The notes beneath the pieces are model-generated. The model saw only the letters and a list, made by a program, of their open reading frames with translations. It did not search any database and had not been told where the DNA came from. A program made the position numbers and the translations under genes. A DNA stretch of 64,000 bases, from the NCBI RefSeq assembly GCF_010093535.1, contig NW_022985168.1, positions 1,627,128 through 1,691,127 on the forward strand, written 5' to 3'. The stretch's first letter is position 1; each line of letters begins with the position of its first letter. Below, in pieces: positions 12,244 through 24,700 of the stretch. The DNA is from Lindgomyces ingoldianus. Lineage: Eukaryota > Ascomycota > Dothideomycetes > Pleosporales > Lindgomycetaceae.

Positions 12244-14959
12244 TAAGCTTTGCCCTCTAATAAGGGCACAGAAAGAGGCCTTATAAGAGTATGTTAACTA
12301 AATGCTAGCCTAAAGCTATATCTAGGAAAGCTATAGCCTAGTTGCTTTAGTAGTAGTTTTTATAAAAAAAAAAGAAAAATCTACGTTTGTTAAAATTATA
12401 GAACCTTAAAGAATAACATAGTCTAAGACTAGTTCCTTTTACTAATTATATAAAACATTATAAACTAACTAAAAGGAACTTAATACTTTATAAAGTTTAA
12501 CATATAAAACAGATTTAATAAGATAAGAATAAAAAAAAGAGATAAGTAGCTTACAGCATTTAAAACTTTATAAGAACTTTATAAACTATTAGTAATGCTA
12601 TTTAGCTTAATAAATGCTTTAGTAACATTCTAGTAAATTATTAACACAGCTTTTAATCTATATCTTAATGTCTTTACTTTAGTATACCTAGATAACGTCC
12701 TTATCTATTTAAAAAATAGCCTAGAAGACTACATATAAAAAGTATAAAAAGTCTTAGAGAAGCTAAAAAAGTATAGACTCTATTTATAGCTTTTTAAGTG
12801 TAAATTCTATGTTACTAAGATAGAATATTTAGAATTTATAATTAATAGTAAAAAAATAAAAATTAACTTAGCTAAAATATAAAAAGTACTTAAATAGCTA
12901 AAACCTATAATAGTTAAGAAAGTTAAAAGATTCCTTAAACTATTAAAATATGTTAGATAAATAATTAAAAACTACTTAAAAATTACTATACCCCTAATAA
13001 ACACTACTACTAAAAAATAGGTAATAGCAAAGTTTATCTAAACTTTATAAATAAATAAAGCATTTATAGCGCTAAAATAGGCTATAATAGCTAAACTAGT
13101 GCTAAGAATGTACAACTTATAACTAGACACTAAGATCTACACAGACGCATATATAGAAGCTAGCAGAGCTGCGCTCTACTAAAAATAGGAGGATAAAAGA
13201 TAGCACCTAGTAGCGTACTACTCTACTAAGTTTTTAGGACTTAAAGTAGGCTATAGTATACCTAATAAAGAATTAAAAGCAATACTAAACACTATAAAAG
13301 TATAGGCTACAGAGCTACACAGGATAGTAAAACTCTTTTATATTATAACTAACTATGTAAATCTAGTTATGTTCTTAATAGTAAAGAAACTTTTACTAAT
13401 GCATATAAAATAAGTAATAAAGCTTATATAATTTAATTACATTATTAAGCACATCCTAGAAGCACAAAACTAGTAGGCTAACACCTTTAGCTAAAGGCCT
13501 AATTACTTTAATAAAGAAAAAGAAAAGACTAAGAAGTTTACTTTTTTTAAAGAAACTAATAAAAAATAAATTTATAATAAGCTTTAACTTATAAAAGAAC
13601 TTTACATGCTTATAGTAAATAAGCAGAGATAAAAAAAATCTAATCTAAGAATATTATAAATCTCTAATGTTTAGGCACCTAGGAATAGGCACTCTCTAAA
13701 AAAAATTAAGGGCTGCTATACTACAATAAATACTAAAAGTAAAGTAATTATGCACTAAGGTGCTTAAAGAATGCAATACTTATAATAAAAATAACTTATA
13801 AAAGTATAAAACCTATAGATACCTTTACCTAATTAAAGCTTTAAAATTACTATAAATAATAATTATAATAGACTTTATTATAAAACTACTCTTATTTAAA
13901 AAGCTAGAAATAAAAAGAATGTGCAACATAATTATAGTAGCCTTTAATAAAACTACTAAATATCTACATACTTAGCCCTTAGAAAAAATAATAATAGCTA
14001 AAAAGTTTATTTATAAACTTAAATAAAACATTATATTAGTGCATAAATGCTTTAAAATTATTATCTTTAACTAAGATAAACTATTTACTAGCAAATTCTA
14101 GAAAGTAGCTATACAACACTTTAGCATAACGCACAAGCTATCTATAGTATACTATCTATAGACAGACAGCTAGACTAAAAGAGTAAATGCTAAAGTAGAA
14201 AAATACCTAAGAAAGTACATCTCTTACACTTAAAATAATTAGGTAGAATAGCTCTTTATAGCACAACTAGCTATTAACATAGTAGAATTAGCTATAATAA
14301 AAGAAACACTATATAAAGCTAATTTTAAGTATAACTTATACTTTACACTATAAGAAAACTAGCCTATAGACTTTTAAGAATTAATAGACTAGTTATTAAA
14401 CTTATAAAATATTTATAAAAAATTAGTAATTAAAGCTAGGTCTAGTTAAAAAATAATAGAATAATATATAAATAAATTATAATAGCTAAGCCTAAGAATT
14501 AGCTTAAAAGATTATGTGTACTTTAACACTAAAAATCTAAAGGTATTTAGACCTTCTTAGAAGCTAGTAGAAAAAAAAAATAAGACTATATAAAGTTCTA
14601 TAGACTTAATAAGACAATTGCAAACTTAAGCTTCCTCTATATATAAAGATACACCTATAGTTCTATGTCTCTAGATTAAAAAAAGCACTTAAAAGGATTC
14701 TTTTATTTATATAAAAATAAAAAGATAAAGAAATTAAGTATAAAGTTAAACATATTATTAGTAACTAAAAAAATAAAAAAAAGTTTTTAGTAAAATAGAA
14801 AAAGTAGCTTACTAGTAAGAATATATAAAAACTAGCTAAGAACTTACAGAACACGTAGCTGCTAGTATAAAGGTACCTTTAAGCTTATTTAAAAAAAACT
14901 AGCTAGGTAATAAAGCACCTAATTTAAAAAGAATAGCTATATTATTACTAAATAGCAGC

Positions 14960-15579
14960 AGCTTTTAGAGACAAGTCTTTACTAATAAAGGCTATAAAAA
15001 AGAATAACTTTTTACTTTAGCTTTAAAAGCTTTTATTTTATCTAAAAAGAAAAAGTCCTTTTTTAAATACTTTACATGTTAAGCCTCTAGTAAATCTAGT
15101 AATCTTTAGATATAATCTTATTTAAAATACTTCTTAGCTTTTGCCTCTAAAGTTTTCTAGACCTAGCACAACATTTTTTTATTAAGCTTTTACTTATAAA
15201 CTCTTGCTGTAGTAGCATTTTAAAAAAGCATTTTTCTCTCTTTCTTTAATTAATCTTATATAGTGTTTAAAATAAAAGTATTACACTTACTGTTTTTTTT
15301 TACACACTTAACATATTTATCTAAGAATAAAGTTAACACATAAGATAACTTTAATAACTAGTAAGTGCTATAAAGTCTTATTTTTATTTAGTAAAAAGAA
15401 TTAAAATATAAGGTAGTATAAAAATAACAGAATAAATAAAACTAGTAAGCTATTTAGCTTAAAAAAATAAATATTAAAAATGCTTTTAAGTAAGTAAGTG
15501 CTTACTTTATAAATAAACTTTTACTAACATAGTTATGTAAGCAGAGCAGTAAGAACGCTGCTAGAGAGAAGAGGCAGTG
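14960..15579. other. AT-rich degraded sequence, probable 3' non-coding part of the outer gypsy
   Basis: No domain was recognised on either strand. A purine-rich tract (15562-15577) lies immediately before the LTR at 15580, as expected for a polypurine tract. Confidence 0.4.
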
Positions 15580-16171
15580 TGTTACAGTTTATAGTTAGAC
15601 TAGTATAACTCTACTAGCAGTGCTTTGCAATCTAGCTAGATTAGAACAAGGCTTGCTTATAGACTAGTTAGAGGACACAAAAGCAGCACTACTCTCTGCA
15701 GTAGTAGAGAAGTGTGTTGTTTAGTAAAAAATAGGCTACAAGTCTAGTAAGTCTAAAAGAGCTTATAAAGCTTTTCTTAGCAGGCTTATATAGACTTATC
15801 TTGCTTACCTTAGCACCCCTTTATATATATATATATAGTTTCTATGTTTAACAACTTTTAAAAGGTGTGTTTAATATTTAGTTTATTTTTTATATAGACT
15901 AAGTAGCATTTAGCTTTTTAAAGAGCTATAATACTATTTATATATCTTACACTATATATACCTCTAACTCTGTCCTATAAGACTGTTTAACCTAGCCTCT
16001 CTACTGCTGCATAAAGGGCAAACTATAATCTAGTCACTCTACTCCCCTCTATTAGCCTAGTAGCCTATACGTAGGACTGTACACCCTGCCGTTGGCCCCT
16101 ACCACCCGTCCTACTTCTCCCCTAGGAATATTATAAGACCTGAGTGCTTCCACGAAGCAAGGATTGTAACA
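15580..16171 (+). repeat. 592-bp LTR, probable 3' LTR of the outer gypsy
   Basis: Same family as the solo LTRs at 20537-21130 (+) and 54969-55561 (-): begins TGTTACAG, ends GGATTGTAACA. More RIP-mutated than those two. No matching duplication lies immediately to its left, which fits its being the 3' LTR of a full element rather than a solo LTR. Confidence 0.8.
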
Positions 16172-16376
16172 CTTAATAACCTAGGAACTCTATTAACACC
16201 TATAGGCCTTGTACAGAGGATATTAGAAAACTACTAAGCTAGCTACAGGGGAGAGGTGCGACTAAATACATGAGGGAATAGGGGTAACAGCAGGGGTCGG
16301 GGCTAGGTTGAGGTTGGGGCTGATATGGAGGCCTTCTGGGCCATCCTAGATGGAACGATTCATAAGGATTGTTACA
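16172..16376 (-). repeat. Partial LTR of a second family, minus orientation
   Basis: Matches the reverse complement of the LTR at 19918-20224 over its inner and 5' parts, ending in AATCCTTATGAATCG complement and TGTTACA. It begins abruptly at the outer gypsy's LTR, so the gypsy probably inserted into it and its other half lies beyond the left window edge. Confidence 0.7.
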
Positions 16377-18375
16377 ATCTGCTGCATAGATATCTAGCAC
16401 CTAGCCTTAGAGATATCTACTGTTAACTATTTTCTAGTAAAACAACGCAACTATTTAGGCGCTCTAGCTTAAATATATTAGTAACGTAGCTATATAATAC
16501 TTAACATTGCTCTAATTAATACTAGCATAGTTTAAGCACATAATATTATGTAGAAGATTGCTAGAAAAGTCTGTACCTTTAGGTGTATTAAAGTGTGTAT
16601 AAATAATTATGTAAGTGCCTAAAAAATATAAAAATATATAAGTAGTCTAATTATCTAATCTCTTTTATTATATAGTTAGGATGCGTTGCGCTGCTTTTTC
16701 TTAAAACTATGTATAAACTTAGTAGTTTTTTAGTTGCTCTATACTATTTATAGCTATGTTTTAAAGCTTAGCTTTTTAAAATTTATAGAAATATTTAACT
16801 ACTAAAGCTAAATATTATTATGTACTTTATAAGTCTTATTAATAACACCTTTATTAAAGAATATTACTTCTAGATAATTTACTTAGCTAAGTTTTTTACA
16901 TAGTAGGACTTCAATAGCTAGCATTAACAGTAACTAGTCCTCTAAGCTAATAAAGACCCTTAATATAGCAGCACTATAGATAGCAGCTATAGCGCGTAAC
17001 ATATAGCATAATGTAATCTGCTTGCTTATATAGTCCTAAATTATGCTAGGCGCTATACAAATCTAATTAGGCTGTAATGCTATGCTAGGATTAAACATAG
17101 ACTAGGTTAAACTATTTTTAGAAATCTATAGACATCTTATAATAAGCGCTGTTATTAGGTTCTGCTAGATAGCTGTTGCAACGCTTACAGTGTAGTTATA
17201 AGTCTTATTAGTAAAGTTATAATTATTATCTATAATTATTAACTAAAGATTATGTGTAAGACCTAGTAGCTTAGCATTAGATAAGACATAAGCTATATAA
17301 CATAATATTATAACTTATAAGCTTTTTATATAGTCTACTATTTTATTAACTTTTTAGTTTATAATTTTATATAAGTTATAACTACTAAAGCCTAACAACA
17401 TCTCTATAACACGCTGTTTTATACTACTACTATATAAATATAAACCTAGTAGGCAGGTAAGATAGTTACATCTCTTCTAGGCCTAGTAATGTAAAATAAT
17501 AAAAGTAATTAAATACACTTTACTATCTTATAAACTTTTAGCTTTACTATAACTACTCTAAGCACTTTACTTATTTTATAAAAGTTTTTTAATAAACTTG
17601 CTTTAATTTAGAGCTTAATTAGCTATAATTAACTTTAACTTAGTAAAATTAACTTTATCTAGCCTAAAAGCTATATTATACTAGTTAAAAAACTTTTACT
17701 TAATAAAACTATTAAGTTTTTTTATAAACATAATAAAACTAAAGACACTAGTAGCCTTATTATCTCTACTTAATGCTATATTAACATTTAGCTGTTTTAG
17801 TACTAATTAAAAAATTATTCTATATTTACTAGATAGTAGAGCCCTTAATAATAGTAAGTTTTATAAATATACCTTAATAAATTTACTTATTAGCATTAAT
17901 AGTTTATTTATTAACACTAAGACCTACTCTAATTTCTTTAATTTTAGAGTGTAAATAGGTGTAGACAACTAGACACACTAAGTAGACACACCTACTACTT
18001 ATAAAGTTATAAAGGGATAAGTTATTAGAACTAAGGCTTAAAGCTTAGTAGTAACTATAAATAAAGGTAAGAAAAACATAAAAGAAAGTAATAATAAAGG
18101 TAATAATAAAGAAGGTAGCAGCTTATCTGCTAGAAGAAAATAAAAGAGTTGTAGACGCTAGAGCAGACGCAGGGTAGAACTAGTAGACTTATTAGCTATT
18201 TTATATAGTAAACAACATGCAAAACACATAATAATTTAATAAATAATAGTAAAAAGTTATATAGCTATTAGCTTAAAGTTTAGAGATATTTTTAAAAAAA
18301 AGAATGTATAAATATTAATATAATGTATCTTTATATAAAAAGTAAGCACTAAAATTAGTTGTTTATATAATTAAT
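16377..18375. other. AT-rich RIP-degraded DNA without recognised elements
   Basis: About 2 kb of strongly TpA-rich sequence with stops in all frames. Some longer plus-strand read-throughs exist (about 17580-17940), but I could not match them to a transposase or pol domain. Composition implies a former repeat. Confidence 0.5.
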
Positions 18376-18786
18376 TACTAAAGTCTCTTAGACAGCTAGG
18401 GAGAGAAGCTAAATCTAGCATCCTTATTGGCTAGAAAGATAGCGTGAGCGCCACTAGCGCGACTAGCATGGGTTTGTGTTGACTAGCAAGGGTATCAGGG
18501 GCTCTGCCTCTGTCGGGGCTTCGCCTCTTCTCTCCCCAATCGGCTGAGCTAGCTGAGATAAGCCACGATTCCCACCTGGCATGACGCTATTCCTTAATGA
18601 GGATAGCGTATCTGCAATCTATTAAAGTCCCTTATCTTAGCTAGCTTAGACGTGAGGAGAGAACTGAGGACGCACAAACCACCATGCATATTGCTACTCT
18701 AAATAGAGTATGGCCTGGGGGTTAGCAGTTTCTAACCTCTGTTAGTAGCGTTTCTCTCCCTAGCTGTCTAAGGGACTTTTGTGAAT
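18376..18786. mobile_element. MITE-like element with about 28-bp terminal inverted repeats
   Basis: Ends are inverted copies of AAGTCYCTTAGACAGCTAGG (left near 18380, right ending near 18780), with about 410 bp between and no coding capacity. The interior is GC-richer than its surroundings. The left half of a related copy lies at 26979-27130. Superfamily is not determined because the target duplication is unclear. Confidence 0.7.
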
Positions 18787-19068
18787 TTTTCTATAAATAG
18801 GCCTATTTTAAAAGCATTATAATAGAATTAGATTTACAATACCTCTACTACTATATGTCTAAATAGGCTTAGAATTTAATAGAATGTAGAGACAAGCTGT
18901 AGCTATAAAGTAGTGTATTTTTTTACTAAATTTTTGTAACGGCGCAGGCAAGACAATGGGTCCGAATGCGGTATGAATCCACTCAGAGGCATATGGGAGT
19001 GCGTGGGGACTCAGAGACCTGGGAATACCAATGACACCTATAGGCCTTGTACGTAGGTGTCATTGGTA

Positions 19069-19908
19069 NNNNNNNNNNNNNNNNNNNNNNNNNNNNNNNN
19101 NNNNNNNNNNNNNNNNNNNNNNNNNNNNNNNNNNNNNNNNNNNNNNNNNNNNNNNNNNNNNNNNNNNNNNNNNNNNNNNNNNNNNNNNNNNNNNNNNNNN
19201 NNNNNNNNNNNNNNNNNNNNNNNNNNNNNNNNNNNNNNNNNNNNNNNNNNNNNNNNNNNNNNNNNNNNNNNNNNNNNNNNNNNNNNNNNNNNNNNNNNNN
19301 NNNNNNNNNNNNNNNNNNNNNNNNNNNNNNNNNNNNNNNNNNNNNNNNNNNNNNNNNNNNNNNNNNNNNNNNNNNNNNNNNNNNNNNNNNNNNNNNNNNN
19401 NNNNNNNNNNNNNNNNNNNNNNNNNNNNNNNNNNNNNNNNNNNNNNNNNNNNNNNNNNNNNNNNNNNNNNNNNNNNNNNNNNNNNNNNNNNNNNNNNNNN
19501 NNNNNNNNNNNNNNNNNNNNNNNNNNNNNNNNNNNNNNNNNNNNNNNNNNNNNNNNNNNNNNNNNNNNNNNNNNNNNNNNNNNNNNNNNNNNNNNNNNNN
19601 NNNNNNNNNNNNNNNNNNNNNNNNNNNNNNNNNNNNNNNNNNNNNNNNNNNNNNNNNNNNNNNNNNNNNNNNNNNNNNNNNNNNNNNNNNNNNNNNNNNN
19701 NNNNNNNNNNNNNNNNNNNNNNNNNNNNNNNNNNNNNNNNNNNNNNNNNNNNNNNNNNNNNNNNNNNNNNNNNNNNNNNNNNNNNNNNNNNNNNNNNNNN
19801 NNNNNNNNNNNNNNNNNNNNNNNNNNNNNNNNNNNNNNNNNNNNNNNNNNNNNNNNNNNNNNNNNNNNNNNNNNNNNNNNNNNNNNNNNNNNNNNNNNNN
19901 NNNNNNNN
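19069..19908. other. Assembly gap (840 N)
   Basis: Unsequenced; apparent open frames across it are artefacts. Confidence 1.
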
Positions 19909-19917
19909 GGGGGGTAG

Positions 19918-20224
19918 TGTAACGATTCTCATGAATCGTTCCATCTCGGGTCGCCCGGAATCTATCCGAAGGGTCTCCGTATCGGCTCCGACCCTGGCTC
20001 GACCCTGACTCGACTCTGCCCGGCCCCCTGCTGTTACCCCTATTCCCTCATGTATTTAGTCGCACCTCGCCCCCGTAGCTAGCTCGGTAGTTTTCTGATA
20101 TCCTACGTACAAGGCCTATAGGTGTCATTGGTATTCCCAGGTCTCTGAGTCCCCACGCACTCCCATATGCCTCTGAGTGGATTCATACCGCCTTCGGACC
20201 CATTGTCTTGCCTGCGCCGTTACA
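19918..20224 (+). repeat. 307-bp LTR with upstream polypurine tract
   Basis: Begins TGTAACGATT, ends TGCGCCGTTACA and is preceded by GGGGGGTAG. It is little mutated, so younger than most repeats here. A variant sharing its 3' part but not its 5' half is at 45315-51504. Confidence 0.8.
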
Positions 20225-20379
20225 ATTTTAACTATTATTAACTAGTAGAGAAAAATCTAAACGTGCGCAGAACTTTAATTTATCTATACTCTAATTTTAG
20301 ATTAATAGTATTGCCCTCCTAACTAGAACTTAACAACTAGTAGACTAAATTCCCTAGGATTTTACAGGATCCCTAACAG

Positions 20380-21282
20380 AGCTAGTCTAAGACAGCTCCT
20401 AGATTCTTAGAGTCCTAAGACAACAGCTGGTTAAGCTGCAGACATAAGAGCAATCGCGATGTCCCTAGCCTACTATCCAGCTTGACAACTAGCGGCCTAG
20501 ATCTCCTAAAATTTTGCAGGCTCCCTAATAGAGCTATGTTACGGTCTATGGTTGGACCGACGTAACTCCACCGGAAGTGCTCCACAATCTAGCCAGGTTG
20601 GGACAGAGGTCGTTTACGGACCAATCGGAAGACGCGGAGGCAGCGCAGCTGCCCAGGATTACGGAAGAATGTATTGTCCAGTAAGGGAACGAGCTAAGGA
20701 GCCGGCACGAGTTCGGACGAGCCCACCAGAGGACAGTAGTAGGAGCTTGAGGGAACTCGCACTAACTCGTTCTTGGCACCACTAGACATGTATATAGTTT
20801 CAGCTTAGACAAACCTTTAGGAGGCGTGTTTAACGTTTAGTTTATTCTTTACATAGACTAAGTAGCGTTTAGCTTTACAAAGAGCTGTAATACTATTTGT
20901 ATATCTTGCAACATATATACCTCTAATTCTGTCCAACACACAGGACTGTTTAACCCGGCCTCCATACTGCCGTTACAGGGACAAACCACGATCCGGTCAC
21001 CCTACACTACTCCATTGCGCCCATTAGCCATTACGTAGGACTGTACACCCTACCGTCGGCCCCTTATACTCCGCCCTAATCCCAGGGATATCATTGACCC
21101 GCGTGCTTCCAAGAAGCAAGGATTGTAACAAGCTAGTCTAAGACAGCTCCTAGATTCTTAGAGTCCTCAGACAACAGCTAGTTGAGCTGCAGACATGAGA
21201 GCGATCGCGATGTCCCTAGCCTACTATCTAGCTTGACAACTAGCGGCCTAGATCTTCTAAAATTTTGCAGGCTCCCTAATAA
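20380..21282. repeat. 152-bp tandem repeat, two copies split by a solo LTR
   Basis: Unit starts AGCTAGTCTAAGACAG and ends GCTCCCTAATA(A/G). Copy one is 20380-20531. Copy two begins at 20532 but is interrupted after 5 bp by the solo LTR and continues at 21131-21282. The tail of a further unit precedes 20380. The two copies differ at a handful of sites. Confidence 0.8.
20537..21130 (+). mobile_element. Solo LTR, 594 bp
   Basis: TGTTACGG...GATTGTAACA, flanked by AGCTA (20532-20536, 21131-21135). It contains a TATA-like stretch near 20925. Mostly GC-normal, so a late insertion. The open frame 20552-20785 lies wholly inside it and has a counterpart in the LTR at 54969-55561, so it is repeat sequence and not a gene. 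Confidence 0.9.
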
Positions 21283-21463
21283 AGCTTGTTTTAGATAGGT
21301 TTTAAATTCTAAAGATAATATATTATGTAGTTAAGAAGTTGCATTAAGGTGTAGTTATGGGGTTATTAAAATGTTCTGCGCAGGACTTAATAGCGCCATA
21401 CTCTGCTAAATCTTGTTAGAATTAGGTTATAAAAACGTTAGGATATAGCTAGAGACTGTCTCT

Positions 21464-21764
21464 TGTCAGATTGAAGCACTGTTTCTGGGCTTCCTGAGAT
21501 GGATGATGGGTTTGGATATGATGTATGGGATGATTGATTAATTGTATTAATTGTGTTTATTTATTAATCCTTTTTCTGCTCTACTTATGTTGCTTAGCTT
21601 TTTGTTTTGCTGATCTAAGTCCCTCGCGCACTTGCTCTATGCGCAACTAGCCTGCAAAATGCTGCAATTTGCAGCAACATACTGTTTAAGCTTATTACTT
21701 GTACTATGTAGCAGCTTTTATTAAGCGTTCCTCCTGTCTTAATAGTAGGTGCGCAAATCTAACA
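21464..21764 (-). repeat. 3' LTR of the Copia element
   Basis: 301 bp, direct repeat of 26550-26860, outer flank TCTCT. Confidence 0.9.
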
Positions 21765-24700
21765 CACCCTTTTAGCTTAGACATGCTTTAAGCTAGTTCT
21801 TAATTGCGCAACCTTAGTATGCTTTTAGAGCTTCTATTCTTACTTTAATCTCTTCTATATCTGCTTTCTAACTAACTATTCTCTCCCTAACATTAACTAG
21901 CTAAATTTGCTAAAGAAAGCCTAGCTATTTACTAACTAAAAGCGCTTTAGTAAGTCTATCTATAAGCATTTTACTAGAGAGGACATAGACAACTTTAATT
22001 ATTTATTAAAAGACTTCCTATTAGAGCTAGTAGTTATAAATGTTAACATGTTAAAGCTTAGTTTAAAGTTAAAATATCTTTTTATTTACTAGTTAGATTA
22101 TCTACTTATTATTACACTAAATTATAATAGTTAAATTAAGCAGCTTAACCTATAGTTTATTAAAAAGTATTTTTATAAACATAGCTTCTTTAGTAACTTA
22201 GAATAGTGCAAGTAATTTTACTTTTATTATTAATATTATAACTGTATCTTATTTATTTACTTACTATGCAATTTATCTGCTAAATAGTTAAATAACATAG
22301 CCTTAAAAGCTTTTTTTATTTAGTGTATTATCTATAAATAATGCATTACTTGCTACTATAAAGTAGTCTTCTCCTCCTAATTAAAGTGCGTACGTCTGTG
22401 TTGCATGTAGGTATAGGATAACTTAATTAGCTGCATCCTAATAGTTAGATGCAGGATTTGTAAGAAACTATGCAAGGCGTAATGTAGCAAAGATAATGTC
22501 TAGTTTTATAGTAACTACTATAAAGAGTAAAAATTTAATCTTCTACTAATATTAATTTACTTTTAATAAAGTTGTAAAACTAGATTACAGCATAAGTTTA
22601 ATCCTACTTATAGGTGTAGTGTGCTGTAGGTTCTTTTTGTTAGCTAGCCTAGCTATCTTATTAATATATAAAGCCTATAATAGCTAAATTATTTATTACT
22701 ATTAATCTTTAATAATTTTAACTTTTAGAAACTATTATAAGTCTTTGCTTTTTATTAGAGTATACTTCTCTTATAACTAGTTTACTACATGCTGTGTATC
22801 TACTTTAGAGCCTTTTTTATACGCAATAATAAAGTTATTTACATAAAAAAAGACAAATATTTTAGCTTTAGTTATATAGTAGAGTTTATATAGAACAGCT
22901 AAGAACCTAAGGCCTTTAAAAGTTATTATAAAATAGTGTTACTAAAGTAAAAAAGAAATTTATAAGCTATATAGTGCTTTTTAAAGCTTTAGTATTATAC
23001 CTAGTTTCTAATAGCCTTTTAGCATCTATATGTAGATATTGCAGTTAATTGCTACATGTATAAACATGTTAGTTATGTTATATTATTTAAGCTTTAAGTT
23101 AAAGCGTGTAAATATTACTATTAGCATTTAAAATAAGCGTTTTACTAGAGTAGTAGTGTAGGTATCTTATATAGTAATGTTTCTTTATTAATTACTATAG
23201 ACTACTAGTTACACCTTACATCTTTATAATCTATAGTGCTTGTTAAGCTTGTAGGTGTACACCTACATACAATTTAAAATCTGCTGTCTAGCTACCTTAA
23301 TTAGCTTTATTTAGACCTTTGTCTAAAATTTTATTATTTAATAACTATCTAAGTGTGTTCTTTCTACTGCCTTAAACATTTTATATAAAGAGTACTCTTC
23401 TAGTTACTTTTAAGTTAATAGTAAAAGTAGTAGCTAGCTTTTATAAAGTGTCTTTTTTTAAAATAGCATTTTTATTAATGCTGCTTTATTTAGTGTCTTA
23501 CTACTATGCTTTTTTACACTTTTAGATTTTATGCTAGCTATAAAAGCTATAGCTTATAGTATAGTTTTTAATAACTTTATTTAGCTTAGCTTTAGTACTA
23601 CTCTAGCTATTAACTATATAAGTAATGCTACAAGTAGCAGAGTATTTAGAGAAAATAGATAGTTATCTCTAATCTTTTTTTCTTAATAGTAGCTTAGTAG
23701 GTCTACTTTATTAAAATTTAATATATTATTTATAGTGTTATTTTTATAAAATAACTTTATTTTTAGCTAATAACTAGGTGTTAAAAGCTTAATTATTTTA
23801 ATATATATAGTAATTTTCTTTACTATGTTGTATATAAGGTTATTTATTAAGTCTTTAGGCTTACTACTAAAAATTAAGTGTTTATTAAAAATAATATTAC
23901 ATGTATAGATTACTTTTGCTAGTAGTAGTATCTATATATAGTAAATGTTTAATAATTAGTACTTAACTAGATATCTAATCTACACCTTTAAGTCTAGCCT
24001 TTATAGCTTAGATTTATTCTAATGTGTGTTATTAGTTATTATAAATGCTTTATAGCTATAAGCTTTTAAATGTATAAAGCTTAGCTTTTAAATTAATATA
24101 ATAACTTTATTATTTAAAGCTACTTATGTAAAAAAGATCTTATATAGTGTCTTCTAGTTATTAGCATAGTTTAGCGTCTAATTATATAGGTATACGCTAG
24201 CTCTAGTAATGTATAGCTATACATTTTATAGTAGGTTAGCATCTAGTTGCATAGCTTATAATTTCTTTTTATTTACACTCTTTAAGTGTTTAGCTTCTCT
24301 GTTCTAGGCTTATGTATCTAGTGCTAAAGGCTTAATAGTTATTTTATGTAATACTAGCTAGTGTTCTACCTCTAGTTTTACTATTATAATCTTATTATTA
24401 GCTTTAATAACTTTTATAGTAATGTTATAATAGTTCTTTAAAAAAAAAATAAAGATTATAAAAGCTTTAATAATTAATTTAGTAAGCTTATTATCTTTAA
24501 AGTAAAAGTCTTACTAGAGGCTAAAATACTTATTAGTAATTAGCATTTAACTTTACTTTTTTATAATACTTTATGCTTTATATGTATAGAAATTAATTAA
24601 CAGTCTTTTACTAAGTCTACTATTACTAATTTATAGTGTATAGCTAATTTATTATTATATCTTAGCTCTGCTATATAAGTTACATTAGACTATTATAATT

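Larger units (their letters stand above)
1..16171 (+). mobile_element. Chromoviral Ty3/gypsy retrotransposon, RIP-degraded, interrupted by three other elements
   Basis: An outer gypsy element whose 5' end lies left of the window. Reading across the insertions gives gag-like sequence (1-170, 6760-6995, 8866-9119) ending in a CX2CX4HX4C knuckle at 9078-9119 in which RIP turned His and the last Cys into Tyr. A protease LIDS motif follows near 9715-9740, then reverse transcriptase (12244-12850, YLDN box), RNase H (13080-13400, YTDA), integrase (13600-14000) and a C-terminal chromodomain (about 14720-14870). TAG and TAA stand where Gln and Trp codons are expected, so it is dead. About 600 bp without recognised domains and a purine-rich stretch (15562-15577) precede a 592-bp LTR at 15580-16171, which I infer to be its own 3' LTR. 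That link rests on order and position, because the 5' LTR is not visible. Confidence 0.75.
18935..20224. mobile_element. Fold-back LTR structure spanning an assembly gap
   Basis: The left end (18935-19054) is the reverse complement of the 3' end of the LTR at the right (19918-20224), so the LTR 3' ends face outward on both sides. The whole is flanked by identical ATTTT (18930-18934, 20225-20229). Just before the gap the sequence folds back on itself (a 13-14 bp TACCAATGACACC hairpin around 19027-19068). A G6 tract precedes TGTAACG at 19918, as for a plus-strand gypsy 3' LTR. A normal element has direct LTRs, so this is either a rearranged element or a misjoin. Confidence 0.7.

Noticed and set aside
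19031..20008. Long frames across the N run
   Set aside because: Composed of unknown bases; artefacts of the gap.
20552..20785. 77-codon frame, with a relative at 55280-55546
   Set aside because: Both lie at the same place in two copies of the same 594-bp LTR; repeat conservation, not a gene.
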